DNA from: Lineus longissimus
Lineage: Eukaryota; Nemertea; Pilidiophora; Heteronemertea; Lineidae
Direction of reading: 5' to 3'
Assembly: GCF_910592395.1 (NCBI RefSeq)
Contig: NC_088321.1
Span: 1,614,001 to 1,674,000, forward strand
Length of the DNA: 60,000 nt
Below the pieces are notes generated by a model. It was given only the letters and a program-made list of their open reading frames with translations, had not been told where the DNA came from and ran no database searches. Positions 1 through 10,434 of the stretch are shown here, one piece after another; within the stretch, counting starts at the first letter, position 1; the number at the start of each line of letters is the position of its first letter. The position numbers and the translations under genes were made by a program.

Positions 1-43
1 GAATAAATATTCGCTGTTGTTTTTTTATTTTGAGTCTGGGTGC
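1..43 (-). other. 5' UTR exon 2 (partial) of a TRIM-like gene lying left of the window
   Basis: The first bases match exon 2 of the three TRIM-like genes at 8856-8921, 19207-19272 and 27608-27672. The minus-strand acceptor TTGTTCAG lies at its upstream edge. The coding exon would lie outside the window on the left. Inferred by homology between tandem units. Confidence 0.55.
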
Positions 44-94
44 CTGAACAATTTGGATCACGATGTCAAGTGGTACTGTTCTCAAGCAAATATT

Positions 95-925
95 AGATGA
101 ACAAAAGCAGCAATATAGGCCACATGTTGGCCTTTAGGCTACATGTTTTTCATTTCTTGGTTTACGGGAAGAGCTTTTAAAAATGTATGGTCGGGTGGTC
201 GAAATAAAATAAAAAATAAAAATAACCCACATAGCTATGTATGATCGGAAGAAATAAAATTAACCAAATACTGCTGGAATCAAAGTTCACTTTTTTTCAG
301 AACAAGGCGCAATGTCTTAGTCGGGGCTATTTCTTTCATCTAGATGGCTGATAAGTTGTGAAAGTGCACAAACATTGGTTATCACACTGCTCTATACAGT
401 GGATTTTATTTTATTTCTCATTATTTTATCTAATTATGATGGGTCGGGCGGAAAATAAAATAAAAAAATCGATGATTTTCAGATTTTATTTTTTTCCAAA
501 ATCCCAAAAAAGCAAGTCGGTCGGTCCCGTAAACCAAGAAATAAAAAACACGTGGCCTTATCAGTATATGCATTGACTTTAGACACATCTAAAGGCCATT
601 ATGTCTGGAGCACCAGTTTACTGACACTTCTGTAGATGTCACCTTGAGACTCCCAATTATAAAAGGTCCAAAGGCTGAGGTTTCTGGGTACCTGATGCTG
701 AGCTTATAGCAAGAAACCAGTTCTTGAAGGGAGACATGATCGATCACTCTCAAGCGCGACAGCTCCCCTAAATTGAATTTTATGTGCTTGAACAATGGCT
801 AACGCCCAAAAAGTGGTTCGCCATAACGAAAATCAATTCAAATCGCACACACACAAGGGACCTGACAAAGACCTCCAGAGACACATGATTAGTAATGGCC
901 TTATTTTCAAGCCATCCCACAGTAA
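95..925. repeat. Unit-A-specific insertion of about 830 bp
   Basis: Units B, C and D run straight from the GGTACTG context into the GGTTGACCAGACTTG context. Unit A has about 830 bp extra at that point. The insert contains the MITE at 137-557. The remainder (558-925) has no recognisable gene. Confidence 0.6.
137..557. mobile_element. PIF/Harbinger-like MITE, 421 bp
   Basis: Terminal inverted repeats of about 32 bp begin GGCTACATG and end CACGTGGCC. They contain the shared core TTCTTGGTTTACGGG. The element is flanked on both sides by TTA (134-136 and 558-560), the target duplication expected of PIF/Harbinger elements. The interior is AT-rich with no transposase. Confidence 0.7.
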
Positions 926-1790
926 ATGGTCAACCAGACTTGTTTAACACCTTCACTGGCGGTGTTTCACCCCCCAACACCCCCTCTTCAGACCCCCAGA
1001 AAAAAAAGTATAAGAGATAACTGCAAGAGGTCTTTTGCAGAAGCTTCTCCAAGACAAGGCCTTCTTGAATCAATAGAGTTATGTCAGCTACATATACACT
1101 CCTTTGTTATATTTTAGTGTTTGTATGAAACATGACCAAAAGTAACTAAAATGAGGTCAGATCAGTCACACGTGAGACTTCTCGAATTTCTCAAAACTGA
1201 ACCATCGTCATATCAGGGACAGAAATTTCGAAGAGGAGTATTTGATCAGAAGTTATGGACAAGCCTACTAATGTTTTCATACTCACAGCTCTCTCTGATG
1301 ATTATTGGCTCTTGACTCAGGATTTTAGACAGTATATCTCACTTTGGGTCCCCAACTTTTCCTATATAATGTTAGAACCAGTAGAAATTCGCCTCTCGTT
1401 GATTGTTCAGCCGTGGCTTGGTTCTCATATTGTTTTAGTGGCTATGTTATGCCGCACCCTTGAGGTGAACTTCCTGATCAAGATAGGAATGGATTCCAGG
1501 AATCTGTTTCTGGGAAATGTAGCAGTGCTGACATCTGGTGTTGTCTGGAGGAACAAGATGTTCAGTAGGTTTATTGACCGTTTGTTTGGAATCCGTAATG
1601 CTGTACGGCTCATAGATATGGCAAATAACCAGAACGGCAATTAAGAAACTCCCAAGTCTTCATCAACAGCTGCCTGCACCTGTTGAAGAGAGCAAATTAG
1701 GACCAAGTCGAGATCGAGATACTCCGTCAAACAGCCCTCTCAATCATTGCTGGGGAACAAAGCAGGCATGTGAAGAAGAAAATGTTCTGA
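926..1790. other. Spacer of unit A (intron 1 of the left TRIM-like gene)
   Basis: Homologous to about 8973-10154, 19320-20829 and 27720-30015. It retains a block of about 195 bp (about 1254-1455) that units B and C lack and unit D keeps. It lacks the 162 bp minisatellite of B and C. Short open frames here are not conserved as proteins. Confidence 0.5.
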
Positions 1791-1800
1791 GTGTACTTAC

Positions 1801-2040
1801 CTCTATGCATATGTGATAGTTTATTTTCACATTTGAATTTGAAAGACTGGTTACTTTTTCCAACGTCACTGAAAGAACTTCACAAAGTCATTGGTGATTT
1901 TAGCTGCTGTTCTTCCAGCGGTAGTGCTGATTATAATCTCCTTGATTTGAGTTTTGTCTTTTTACCATCGTGCTTAGTTTTGTATCTTTCCTTATCTCTG
2001 CCATGTACGCTTCAACATGGCTGACTCCATGAAGTAATGT
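1801..2040 (-). other. 5' UTR exon 1 of the TRIM-like gene left of the window
   Basis: On the minus strand a strong donor (CATAGAG|GTAAGTA, exon end at 1801) lies about 260 bp downstream of a TATA box. The block is conserved in units B and C, where it belongs to TRIM-like genes 1 and 2. It carries short upstream ORFs, one of 12 codons starting MESAMLK. The transcription start is an estimate from TATA spacing. Confidence 0.5.
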
Positions 2041-2062
2041 TGATTGCTGTTGGGGGCAAGGG

Positions 2063-2070
2063 TATTTATA
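2063..2070 (-). promoter_or_regulatory. TATA box (unit A promoter)
   Basis: TATAAATA on the minus strand, conserved at 10427-10434 and 21102-21109. About 50-60 bp upstream is TTCCGTGAA (2123-2131), which fits the STAT-type TTCN3GAA pattern. The STAT reading is inference only. Confidence 0.55.
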
Positions 2071-2289
2071 GACTTTTTCACAAAGCTAATGACTGATTCG
2101 CCGAACGGATTTGGGGAAATCATTCCGTGAAATATCACGTTTGAAAAAGATGTCTATTTGAATTTGAAAGAGATTATTTGGGGTATGAGGTCGAAGTCAT
2201 TTATGCTTGTCCCAGGTAGTGAATATGTTCCTCATTGAAAAGTAACGACCCACGTCATTCATGGGTGCTCCGACCGACTTTGTATTGTA

Positions 2290-2502
2290 CAGTGGAACCT
2301 CCATTAGCGGACACCTCTCTATTAAGGACACTCGCTCTATTAAGGAAAACTTCTCTATTAATGACAACCTCTCTATTAAGGACACTACGTTTGGTCCCAA
2401 ATAGTTGTTTCCATTTAATTTGACCTCTCTAATCAGGCCACCTCTATATTGAGGACAGTACTTGTCAGTCCCGAGGGTATCTCTAATAGAGAGGTTCTAC
2501 TG
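2290..2502. mobile_element. pogo/Tigger-like MITE (unit A copy)
   Basis: Bounded by TA dinucleotides. Starts CAGTGGAACCTCC and ends GAGGTTCTACTG, so the ends are inverted. The interior has several CTCTATTAAGGACAC motifs. Orthologous copies lie at 10655-10867 and 21331-21543, so it predates the unit duplications. Confidence 0.7.
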
Positions 2503-2530
2503 TACTTGTCAGTCCCAGGGTTGTCCTTGT

Positions 2531-3130
2531 GGCTCTTCCAAGGTAGGGTGGTAAGGGTGATACCCTTGATTTGCATGACGTTTTACCAGTGTGCAACACA
2601 AGGTAGGGTGGCCAACAATTTCAGGTCAGGTGGCCCTATAGGAACCCTCTACAAAGTTCTAGAGCAAGGTAGGCTGGCTCTTCCAAGGTAGGGTGGTAAG
2701 GGTGATACCCTTGATTTGCATGACGTTTTACCAGTGTGCAACACAAGGTAGGGTGGCCAACAATTTGAGGTCGGGTGGCCCTATAGGAACCCTCTACAAA
2801 GTTCTAGAGCAAGGTAGGCTGGCTCTTCCAAGGTAGGGTGGTAAGGGTGATACCCTTGATTTGCATGACGTTTTACCAGTGTGCAACACAAGGTAGGGTG
2901 GCCAACAATTTGAGGTCGGGTGGCCCTATAGGAACCCTCTACAAAGTTCTAGAGCAAGGTAGGCTGGCTCTTCCAAGGTAGGGTGGTAAGGGTGATACCC
3001 TTGATTTGCATGACGTTTTACCAGTGTGCAACACAAGGTAGGGTGGCCAACAATTTGAGGTCGGGTGGCCCTATAGGAACCCTCTACAAAGTTCTAGAGC
3101 AAGGTAGGCTGGCTCTTCCAAGGTAGGGTG
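2531..3130. repeat. 145 bp minisatellite, 4 full units
   Basis: The motif GGCTCTTCCAAGGTAGGGTG recurs at 2531, 2676, 2821, 2966 and 3111, a spacing of exactly 145 bp. Units B and C have 3 and 2 copies. Confidence 0.9.
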
Positions 3131-3211
3131 GGCCACCCTGACAAATAGCCTTGTGGAGAACACTGCTTGACCTCCATGGACCAGAACATTTTTTTTGGCA
3201 TGAGTGGCCAG

Positions 3212-3535
3212 CCAAACTTAGATGGGCCCCAGCCAGCAATATGCGACCTGATATCCGCTTGGGTGTCTCTGTGTTACCAAACTTAGATGGGCCCCAACTA
3301 GCCATATGCGACCTGATATCCGCTTGGGTGTTTCTGTGTTACCAAACTTAGATGGGCCCCAACTAGCCATATGCGACCTGATATCCGCTTGGGTGTTTCT
3401 GTGTTACCAAACTTAGATGGGCCCCAACTAGCCATATGCGACCTGATATCCGCTTGGGTGTTTCTGTGTTACCAAACTTAGATGGGCCCCAACTAGCCAT
3501 ATGCGACCTAATATCCGCTTGGGTGTCTCTGTGTT
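3212..3535. repeat. 65 bp minisatellite, 5 units
   Basis: CCAAACTTAGATGGGCCCC recurs at 3212, 3277, 3342, 3407 and 3472. The same array has 5 copies in unit B and 2 in unit C. Open frames across it are by-products of the repetition. Confidence 0.9.
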
Positions 3536-4370
3536 TTTTCAAAAGCTCATCGTAGCCACAGTCATGAGGAGCATTGAAGTTTTTATCTACTTGCCCTCCC
3601 CGCAAATGAGAGACCTGCAACAATTATCAGCGCGATGAGCAATTGAATAATTGTTTGTCTGGGTTGAAACGTTCATTGGATAATCGTCACTGGCTTCCGC
3701 GATTACTGATTCTTGTGAGATGAGTGTTGCAAGTGATGATGCAGATCTCTGCGACAAAAATCTTCAGTGTGCGAGGGCACTTTACCGTTTATAAAAATGA
3801 AACTATTTGAAAATCATCAAGAGTTAACTCCAGATATTTTCAGTGAATCAGCTAGAAAACAGAGCTTGGGAGAAAAGCACACAGTCTATAAATAGGCAGG
3901 GTGCTTAAAAGTCTTTTTTTTGTCTCCAGATTTCACATTTCTCTAAAATTATTGACTGTTGTCTTCTTTTGTCTTTTCAGGTGAGTTTCCATGGTAACAA
4001 GATAAAGGTAGAGTAAACATCTCCCTTCAGTTTCTGAAACTCGAAACCAGAAGTGATCATATCCCCTTTAAATTGGAGGAGGACATTTTAGTTCTGCTAC
4101 AAAACACCAGTTGGCAGCACCAATTCACAAAAAGCGGAATTATTTATCATTTGAACCTCACCTAGGGAGAACATTACATTTATAGATTCACAACAATACA
4201 TAAGATAAAGTGCAGAGCAAGAGAGAGCAAAACATGAGTGCATCCTGTGGGGGGGGGGGGGGGGCTCTGTCCCAAGGGTCGCCAAAAATGTGGTTTTTAT
4301 CATGAATGTCCATGGAAATTTCAAAAGAAATTGATCATTTTGCCCCCCTCGAGAGCCTTTTGAACCTCTC
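3536..4370. other. Unit A spacer with plus-strand TATA motif
   Basis: No protein gene. TATAAATA lies at 3887-3894 on the plus strand. A CAG|GTGAGT donor-like site follows at 3981. Both are conserved in units B and C. A variable poly-G run lies near 4248-4263. Confidence 0.4.
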
Positions 4371-4765
4371 CCATGGGAATTATTAATCCTGTTTACCGTC
4401 CACCTCCCACATGGGTTCTGAACGAACATGAAATATTTTCATTATTTTTAAAAAAAATCTATTTATTTTATTGTTGCCATCATTTTTTTATTTAAATAAT
4501 CTTTCCAGTGGTTCATCTTTACCTTAAATGATTGAAAAACACAATAAAAACTTGGCAGGGTAGGCTCTTCATCATAATAATGACATTTTTTCAATGCCTC
4601 ATGTTGATGACCGACCTGATTTCCATTTACTGGAACTTGCTGAATCGCGTGTTTTGACCAGTAAATCAGACTGTAAACCGATAATGAATAATGAAAAATG
4701 AAAAGAAGCCTCATCATCTTTTTAAATCTCTCGGACGGTAAACAGGATTAATCATTCCCATGGCC
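4371..4765. mobile_element. GGCCAT-type MITE, about 395 bp, unit A
   Basis: Inverted termini of about 31 bp (CCATGGGAATTATTAATCC... and its complement) both lead into a GTTTACCGTCC motif. The interior has one 84-codon minus-strand open frame (4463-4717). Four other copies lie at 12586-12980, 15074-15469, 23061-23456 and 52160-52555. The left end here is trimmed by a deletion. Confidence 0.75.
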
Positions 4766-6260
4766 TAATGCAATGCAATATTCATTACAATAGACAATAC
4801 ACACCGTAATGCAATATTCAGTACAATAGATACCGGTTGTGCATCATATATTAAAAGGACCTGGCCAAAAGATAAATATGAACCAAATGGCTAAAACTTG
4901 AATTTGTTGATGTTTTCTCAATCTCATCATGTGACTTTGTTTTGATCACATGACACATTCATCGTCTGCTACCTTAACTGATCTCCAGCCAGTGATATTT
5001 TGATTCAACCCCTGCCTGGAGATTGAAACAGCTGATTATTATAAGACATGTTAGAGGTTGTCGAATATTGGCACGGACTTTGAAATATTTGGGGTATTTT
5101 TATCGCTGAGCTCAGCTGTTTTAATTGTTTGACCTCAGACATCTATGTGTGGTTTGTCGAGAAAATGTGATTTAGTGTCGCGTTATATTTCATAAACATT
5201 TGGAGCATTTTACAAATCAGTGGAATTTTAGCGTTCTACGGAGTATGTTTTAAACTGTTTTTCCAGGCCTTTCAATCAGACATGTATACCGTAAGGCCTT
5301 GTAATTTCTTCAGCCCATTTCGGAGAGGTGCATTTTTGCAAACAGCACACCTCTCTAACAATTCCTGTGAATTGGGTGTACTTTTGCAAGTACGCCTCAT
5401 AAAAACAAATGAAACAAAATGTCTGGCCTCGCCTGCTAATTGACCAGGCTACTCTGCCATCTGCTGTCATCGCGAAAAAGTCACAAAGAAATCACCTCCC
5501 CCAGATGCTGACAGCTTTGAAGTGGGTTGAACTATTCACTCTCGTGGATTCTGTCAGCTTGTGATCTTATCACAAGTCATCGTGTGTATATCGCGTGGCC
5601 TACAATGAAATCAAGATTGGTTGACCTGGAATCCCCCAGATACAAAAAAAAAAATTTTTGGCTAGATGCCCGGAGAATGCGTTTTCCGAGCATTTCAGAT
5701 CCAAAAACTCACGTGCAAAAACACCGGTTTTCCTACATGAATTTTTGAATATCGGCAAAAGAATACATAGATAGTGATAAATATATGTCGTTGAAATGTT
5801 ATGCAAATACAGCTGATGAATTCCCTCTCAAGTAGTCTGTTTGATACTGTCTGACACATCCCGGATGTTTCAGTAACTGATAAGGACATTATAGTGATTC
5901 ACACCTTATCTTATCTCTTTCATTTAGCTTAAAAAAGCGATATTTTGAAACCCCTCAACTTTGCTGATGAGGGCTAGTGCCCCCCTTGCCCCCCTCTGGC
6001 AGAAACCCTGTTTGTGTTTAAAAAAATAGCGATTCACCCTTGTTAGAAGTTTCTGTCATGAGAACTTCATGAGAACTTTAATGTTATGTTGGACTGTCTT
6101 CAAATTTTATAACTGTGTAGGCCTTTATCATCTTGATTGTTTGACTATGACACACCACAACTTACCCATCTGAAAACACTCAAGAGGCCCAGTGGCAGCA
6201 AAGCCTCAATTTCTCCTCTCAAAATGTCCTGCTTGTCAACCATAGATAAGAAATGGGCCA
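4766..6260. other. Unit A spacer downstream of TRIM-like gene 1
   Basis: Starts with short repeats of the type AATGCAATATTCA...CAATAGACAATACACACC. The rest is single-copy within the unit and about 95% or more alike among units by eye. Unit B lacks about 370 bp corresponding to roughly 5205-5570. No gene recognised. Confidence 0.4.
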
Positions 6261-6261
6261 T

Positions 6262-6345
6262 TTCTGTACAACTTGACCTCTGTTATCAGGACACCTCTCT
6301 ATTAAGGACAGCATTGTCAGTCCCAAGGTTGTTTGTAAGGGGTAC
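6262..6345. mobile_element. pogo/Tigger-like MITE fragment
   Basis: Contains TTGACCTCTGTTATCAGG and CTCTCTATTAAGGACAGC, the inner part of the MITE family. Copies lie at equivalent places in units B (about 16655-16738) and C (about 25041-25124). It falls in the 3' region of the TRIM-like gene. Confidence 0.6.
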
Positions 6346-6360
6346 ACCGTTGCATTTAAT

Positions 6361-6545
6361 CATACGTCAGGAAAATAGAAATGCAGTTATACACAATGCC
6401 ATAGTGCAGTTATTGTGCAGGCAAATATGCTGAAACTTGGTATGTTTAGTGTTTGTATGTGTCTCAACGCTGGCATTGTTGAAAATTATGTTCAGTACGC
6501 ATTTATACAATTTGAATTTTCAAATTCAATCACAGATTTCAAATT
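6361..6545. repeat. Dispersed repeat overlapping the TRIM-like gene 1 stop codon
   Basis: The block from AGGAAAATAGAAATGCAG to TTTCAAATTTTTAAC also occurs, diverged, at about 30489-30685 and 59525-59702, outside the TRIM array. Its inner end supplies the last codons and the TGA of the TRIM-like gene. Confidence 0.6.
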
Positions 6546-8695
6546 TTTAACAAACGTTGTTGAATCTTGTACACCCTGATTGTTTGACCATGACTCATAA
6601 CGAAGTGAGTATCTCCAGCAGAGAACCTTATTGGTCTTTCATCTCCAGGCTCAAGATCACATATTATGCTCCAACCTCTGGGATACCACTCACTCTTGCT
6701 CACATCATCCGTATCCAACTTGTGCATGCTCATCCAAACCTTATCAAAATTAACAAAAAACAAAAAGAAATCGTCCCATATTGTTGCTGAGATATCTATG
6801 TATTTGACTTTCTGATTGACTACAACCGTCTTATGTACATGTATTTCTGTGTCTGTGATCTCATAAGCAGCCGTATAGTCGTCCCCGGTGACGAAGACGA
6901 ATCTTCCCCCGCATGTTATCCTTTTGGGGATATGTACTGCAACAGTGGAGGCTGCATCAGATTCACCCTTGGAGTCTTTGTACATTTTATGTGTATGTTC
7001 CACAACACCACTCTTGTCAACAACAGTGATAACTTTCTGCCCCTCTTTGTTCCCTCCAAGGATGACGTACTGGTGTTGTAGGGTCACACCAAGGGAAAGT
7101 GGTTCTGTTATGTCGATATCACGGGTGGAGCTGATGTAACCAGCGTCTGGATCAAACAGTTTGACGCTGCATCCAGTGCCTCCTGTACCGTTGGAAAGTA
7201 CAGCAAGTTTACCATCGGGAGTGGACGACATGTCATACAGCGGGGGGACGTGATCCTTGAAGGTGCGTTTTAGGGTGCCAGGGAGTTTGTAGATGTCTAT
7301 GGCCAATGATGGTTCCCCTAATCTTGTTGGATGAGCGACTGCAAACATTTGACCAAGGTTTGCTACACATGGAATAAACATATCCTCTGAAGACACTTGC
7401 ATGGTCTTCTTGAAGATTTCCGTAGAATCATATCCATATAAGTATTCTTCATCTTCTTCTTCTTCTTCTTCTTCATCAGCACAGTCTGATCTCCCAAAAC
7501 TCAAAGGTATTTCCTTCGGAAAAAAGGTGTGGTGTTTTCGATGTAGCACACGTAGCTGTTTTCTATACCCCTTTTCTTCAATGTCACCCTCTCCATCAAC
7601 CATAGCATCCATCTCCTGCTTCAATGCAGTCAGTTTGTAAAGATATTCCGGGTCATACTCAGTCTCTGTAAGCAGTCTCCCTGCTCTCTCAGTGGGCGCC
7701 TGCAGTTCCTCAACCATCTCTGACAACTTCTCAAATCCAACTGGAATGTCCTTGACAACTTTGTAGTCCACCTTGACCTGTTCTTTCAACCCCTCCTTCC
7801 ATTTTGTGATTTGTTCGATACACTTCTGGGCATGATCCTCAATTTCTTTAATCAAAATATCCTGCTTGTCAACCTCAGGCACGATTAGTTTCAGTAGTGC
7901 TAAGTCTTTCTTCAAGTTCTTGAATTCTTCAAGCTTTTCCTGCTTTTTTTCTAAAGTGACTTTCATTTCAGCAACCTTTTTGTCAACAACATCTACAAGC
8001 TTTTCCACGGTGTGCTCTCCATGGTCAAGCATAACACAGACCATACACGCAGCTGTTCCGCAGTCATGACAAAAACTGTTCAAGGAGGAGTCGTGTTTCT
8101 CACACATGACATCCTGCTGCTTCGTCTCAGACCTAAACCGCACCACGACATGTCCCTGCGTCGCTTTATTCCTCGCATGGACCTTTGTACACTCCTCACA
8201 GATATGAAGGTTGCCGCATTCAACGCACAAGTTCACAGCTTGGACCTCCTTCTTCTTGTGGTGACAGATCGTACATTTTACATCCATCGTAATACCCGCT
8301 TTGTTTCCATCTCTCTTTTCTCCGTTCCCTAGTCCTCTTCTTTTGTTCGGAGGACGTTCTGTTTCTGCCCCAGCCTTCCCTCTACCCTTCCCTCTACCCA
8401 TTGGTTGAAGTTCTTTTTCCCCTGATCCTCCTTTTCGCCCAATTTTCACCACAGTGTCCACAACTGCCACGTCCTCCCCGGTGAAATCCACCATTCCCTT
8501 GACACCGTCCCACGGGCGAGGGCACTCCACCTTACACGTCGGGCAGGGAAACTCGTCACCTTCATGGCTTCCAAGAGTGATCAAGATGCATTCAGTACAA
8601 AAACAGTGCTTGCATCGGCCAACTATCTTTAGTGGTTTGGAATCAAGGCACACTGGGCAAACGTTGATGACTTTTGTTGTGTTCGACGCCATCAT
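6539..8695 (-). CDS. TRIM-like RING/B-box protein 1 (718 aa)
   Basis: Probable E3 ubiquitin ligase of the tripartite-motif type, made from a single coding exon. The N-terminal RING has the C3HC4 spacing: C13, C16, C28, H30, C33, C36, C51, C54. A basic linker follows, then a B-box1-like cluster (about 141-182) and a B-box2 with C198, H201, C209, C212, C217, C220, H225, H228. A Lys/Glu-rich coiled coil (about 229-330) leads to an acidic run near 420. The last 280 residues look like a WD40/NHL-type propeller, with repeated Asp/Gly turns. There is no SPRY domain. The start is the first of two adjacent ATGs, 15 bp after a 3' splice site. The TGA lies in a dispersed repeat. RING and B-box assignment is firm; substrate and immune role are unknown. 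Confidence 0.9.
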   Translation of the reverse strand: MMASNTTKVINVCPVCLDSKPLKIVGRCKHCFCTECILITLGSHEGDEFPCPTCKVECPRPWDGVKGMVDFTGEDVAVVDTVVKIGRKGGSGEKELQPMGRGKGRGKAGAETERPPNKRRGLGNGEKRDGNKAGITMDVKCTICHHKKKEVQAVNLCVECGNLHICEECTKVHARNKATQGHVVVRFRSETKQQDVMCEKHDSSLNSFCHDCGTAACMVCVMLDHGEHTVEKLVDVVDKKVAEMKVTLEKKQEKLEEFKNLKKDLALLKLIVPEVDKQDILIKEIEDHAQKCIEQITKWKEGLKEQVKVDYKVVKDIPVGFEKLSEMVEELQAPTERAGRLLTETEYDPEYLYKLTALKQEMDAMVDGEGDIEEKGYRKQLRVLHRKHHTFFPKEIPLSFGRSDCADEEEEEEEDEEYLYGYDSTEIFKKTMQVSSEDMFIPCVANLGQMFAVAHPTRLGEPSLAIDIYKLPGTLKRTFKDHVPPLYDMSSTPDGKLAVLSNGTGGTGCSVKLFDPDAGYISSTRDIDITEPLSLGVTLQHQYVILGGNKEGQKVITVVDKSGVVEHTHKMYKDSKGESDAASTVAVHIPKRITCGGRFVFVTGDDYTAAYEITDTEIHVHKTVVVNQKVKYIDISATIWDDFFLFFVNFDKVWMSMHKLDTDDVSKSEWYPRGWSIICDLEPGDERPIRFSAGDTHFVMSHGQTIRVYKIQQRLLKI

Positions 8696-8710
8696 CCTGC
8701 GTTTTCTAAC

Positions 8711-8855
8711 CTGAAATTAAAGAACAGAAATCAAAGAACATGCACAGTATTTGATAGGGGACCATTGTCTTTCCTAAGAGTTTTCTCTGTGTTAGGAATA
8801 GTGAAAAATGAACAGTAAAAAAACACAATCTTCCACCTGACAAAAATCTATTTAC
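8711..8855 (-). other. Intron 2 (145 bp) in the 5' UTR of TRIM-like gene 1
   Basis: The minus strand reads GAAGAG|GTAAATAG at the donor (8856/8855) and TTAATTTCAG|GTTAG at the acceptor (8711/8710). The same 145 bp intron is at 19062-19206 and 27463-27607. Confidence 0.75.
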
Positions 8856-8921
8856 CTCTTCTCCAACAGACCAAGGTGAATAAATATTCGCTGTTGTTTT
8901 TTTTATTTTGACAGTGGGTGC
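8856..8921 (-). other. 5' UTR exon 2 of TRIM-like gene 1
   Basis: 66 nt between acceptor ATTGTTCAG and donor GAAGAG|GTAAAT. It has no ATG in frame with the protein. Conserved in the other units at 19207-19272 and 27608-27672. The acceptor choice is inferred. Confidence 0.5.
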
Positions 8922-8972
8922 CTGAACAATTTGGATCACGATGTCAAGTGGTACTGCTCTCAAAAAAAGGTT

Positions 8973-9617
8973 GACCAGACTTGTTTAACACCTTCACTGG
9001 CGGTGTTTTACCCCCCAGAAAAAAAAGTATAAGAGATGGCTGCAAGAGGTCTTTTGCAGAAGCTTCTCCAAGACAAGGCCTTCTTGAATCAATAGAGTTA
9101 TGTCAGCTACATATACACTCCTTTGTTATATTTTAATGTTTGTAGGAAACATGACCAAAAGTAACTAAAATGAGATCAGATCCGTTACGCATGAGACTTC
9201 TCAAATTTCTCAAAACTGAACCATCGTCATATCAGGGACAGAAGTTCCGAAGAGGAGTATTCGGGCCGCACCCTTGAAGTGAACTTCCTGATCAAGATAA
9301 GAATTGATTTTAGGAATCGGTTTCTGGGAAATGTAGCAGTGCTGACATCTGGTGTTGTCTGGAGGAACTAGGTGTTCAGTAGGTTAATTGACCGTTTGTT
9401 TGGAATCCGTAATGTTGTACGGCTCATAGATATGGCAAATAACCAGAACGGCAATTAAGAAACTCCCAAGTCTTCATCAACAGCTGCCTGCATTGGATCT
9501 CTCAACTCAAATAGACGGCCTTAGGAAGAAACAAGGACCTGTTGAAAAGAGCAAATTAGGACCAAGTCGAGATCGAGATACTCCGTCAACGCCTGAGCAG
9601 GATCAGGCATACATGGA
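8973..9617. other. Unit B spacer (TRIM-like gene 1 intron 1)
   Basis: Homologous to unit A 926-1740 but lacking a block of about 195 bp that A and D retain (junction near 9262). No gene seen. Confidence 0.4.
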
Positions 9618-9935
9618 GGAAACCGCCGTCCAGCATCGCCTGTCAAGCTCTGACCTGGAACCTGGAACCCACAGGGGAAGAGATTTTGGAAGACCAAGGT
9701 CAAGCAGGCAACAGGACCTTGAGAGCAACATCTAAGACCATGGGCCACTCTTGGTAGGAACTTGGGAGGCTCACCAGGGACAGAAGACAATCGGGGATCC
9801 AGCATCACACGTCAAACTCTGACCTGGAACCCACAGGGGAAGAGATTTGGGAAGACCAAGGTCCAGCAGGCAACAGGACATCTAAGACCATGGGCCACTC
9901 TTGGTAGGAACTTGGGAGGTTCACCAGGGACAGAA
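9618..9935. repeat. 162/150 bp minisatellite, about 2 units (unit B)
   Basis: ATGGGCCACTCTTGGTAGG recurs at 9740 and 9890. The full unit is 162 bp (seen in unit C); here one 12 bp-shorter version occurs. Absent from unit A. Confidence 0.8.
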
Positions 9936-10164
9936 GACGATGGGGGGAAAGTTGTTAGTGGCCTAAGCTCTCAAAGGAGTGAAGGGCGTGATACTGCCAG
10001 ACAGAGACAAGTCTGAATTGCTGGTTCTTTCATTAATTAGGCAGCAGTCATCGTCTAGGACGGCTCAGCCTGGCAGTGACTTTGTGACAAGCAAACAGCC
10101 CTCTCAATCATTGCTGGGGAACAAAGCAGGCATGTGAAGAAGAAAATGTTCTGAGTGTACTTAC

Positions 10165-10403
10165 CTCTATGCATATGTGATAGTTTATTTTCACATTTGA
10201 ATTTGAAAGACTGGTTTCTTTTTCCAACGTCACTGAAAGAACTTCACAAAGTCATTGGTGATTTTAGCTGCTGTTCTTCCAGCGGTAGTGCTGATTATAA
10301 TCTCCTTGATTTGAGTTTTGTCTTTTTACCATCGGGCTTAGTTCTGTATCTTTCCTTATCTCTGCCATGTACGCTTCAACATGGCTGACTCCATGAAGTA
10401 ATG
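10165..10403 (-). other. 5' UTR exon 1 of TRIM-like gene 1
   Basis: Minus-strand block ending at donor CATAGAG|GTAAGTA (exon end 10165), with a TATA box about 30 bp before the assumed start. It has two short upstream ORFs: 12 codons starting MESAMLK, and an overlapping one of 34 codons starting MAEIRKD. It would splice over about 1.2 kb to exon 2 at 8921. Not proven by transcript data. Confidence 0.5.
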
Positions 10404-10426
10404 TTGATTGTTGTTGGGGGCAAGGG

Positions 10427-10434
10427 TATTTATA
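10427..10434 (-). promoter_or_regulatory. TATA box of TRIM-like gene 1
   Basis: TATAAATA on the minus strand, about 30 bp before exon 1. TTCCGTGAA (10487-10495), a possible STAT-type site, lies about 53 bp further upstream. Conserved with unit A; unit C has one extra base in the latter. Confidence 0.55.

Noticed and set aside
1791-2024. 77-codon plus-strand frame conserved in three units
   Set aside because: It is antisense to the proposed 5' UTR exon 1. Conservation is explained by recent unit duplication, and the composition is not protein-like.
2531-3535. CRISPR-like array
   Set aside because: Direct repeats without unique spacers in animal DNA; these are minisatellites.
4034-4050. Interferon-response-like GAAACTCGAAAC
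   Set aside because: Fits GAANNGAA-type spacing, but it lies 3' of the TRIM-like gene and far from the proposed promoter. A chance match is likely.
9493-9735. Possible repeated protein in the 162 bp minisatellite
   Set aside because: The period is a multiple of three, but every unit has an in-frame TAA and no splice sites bound it.
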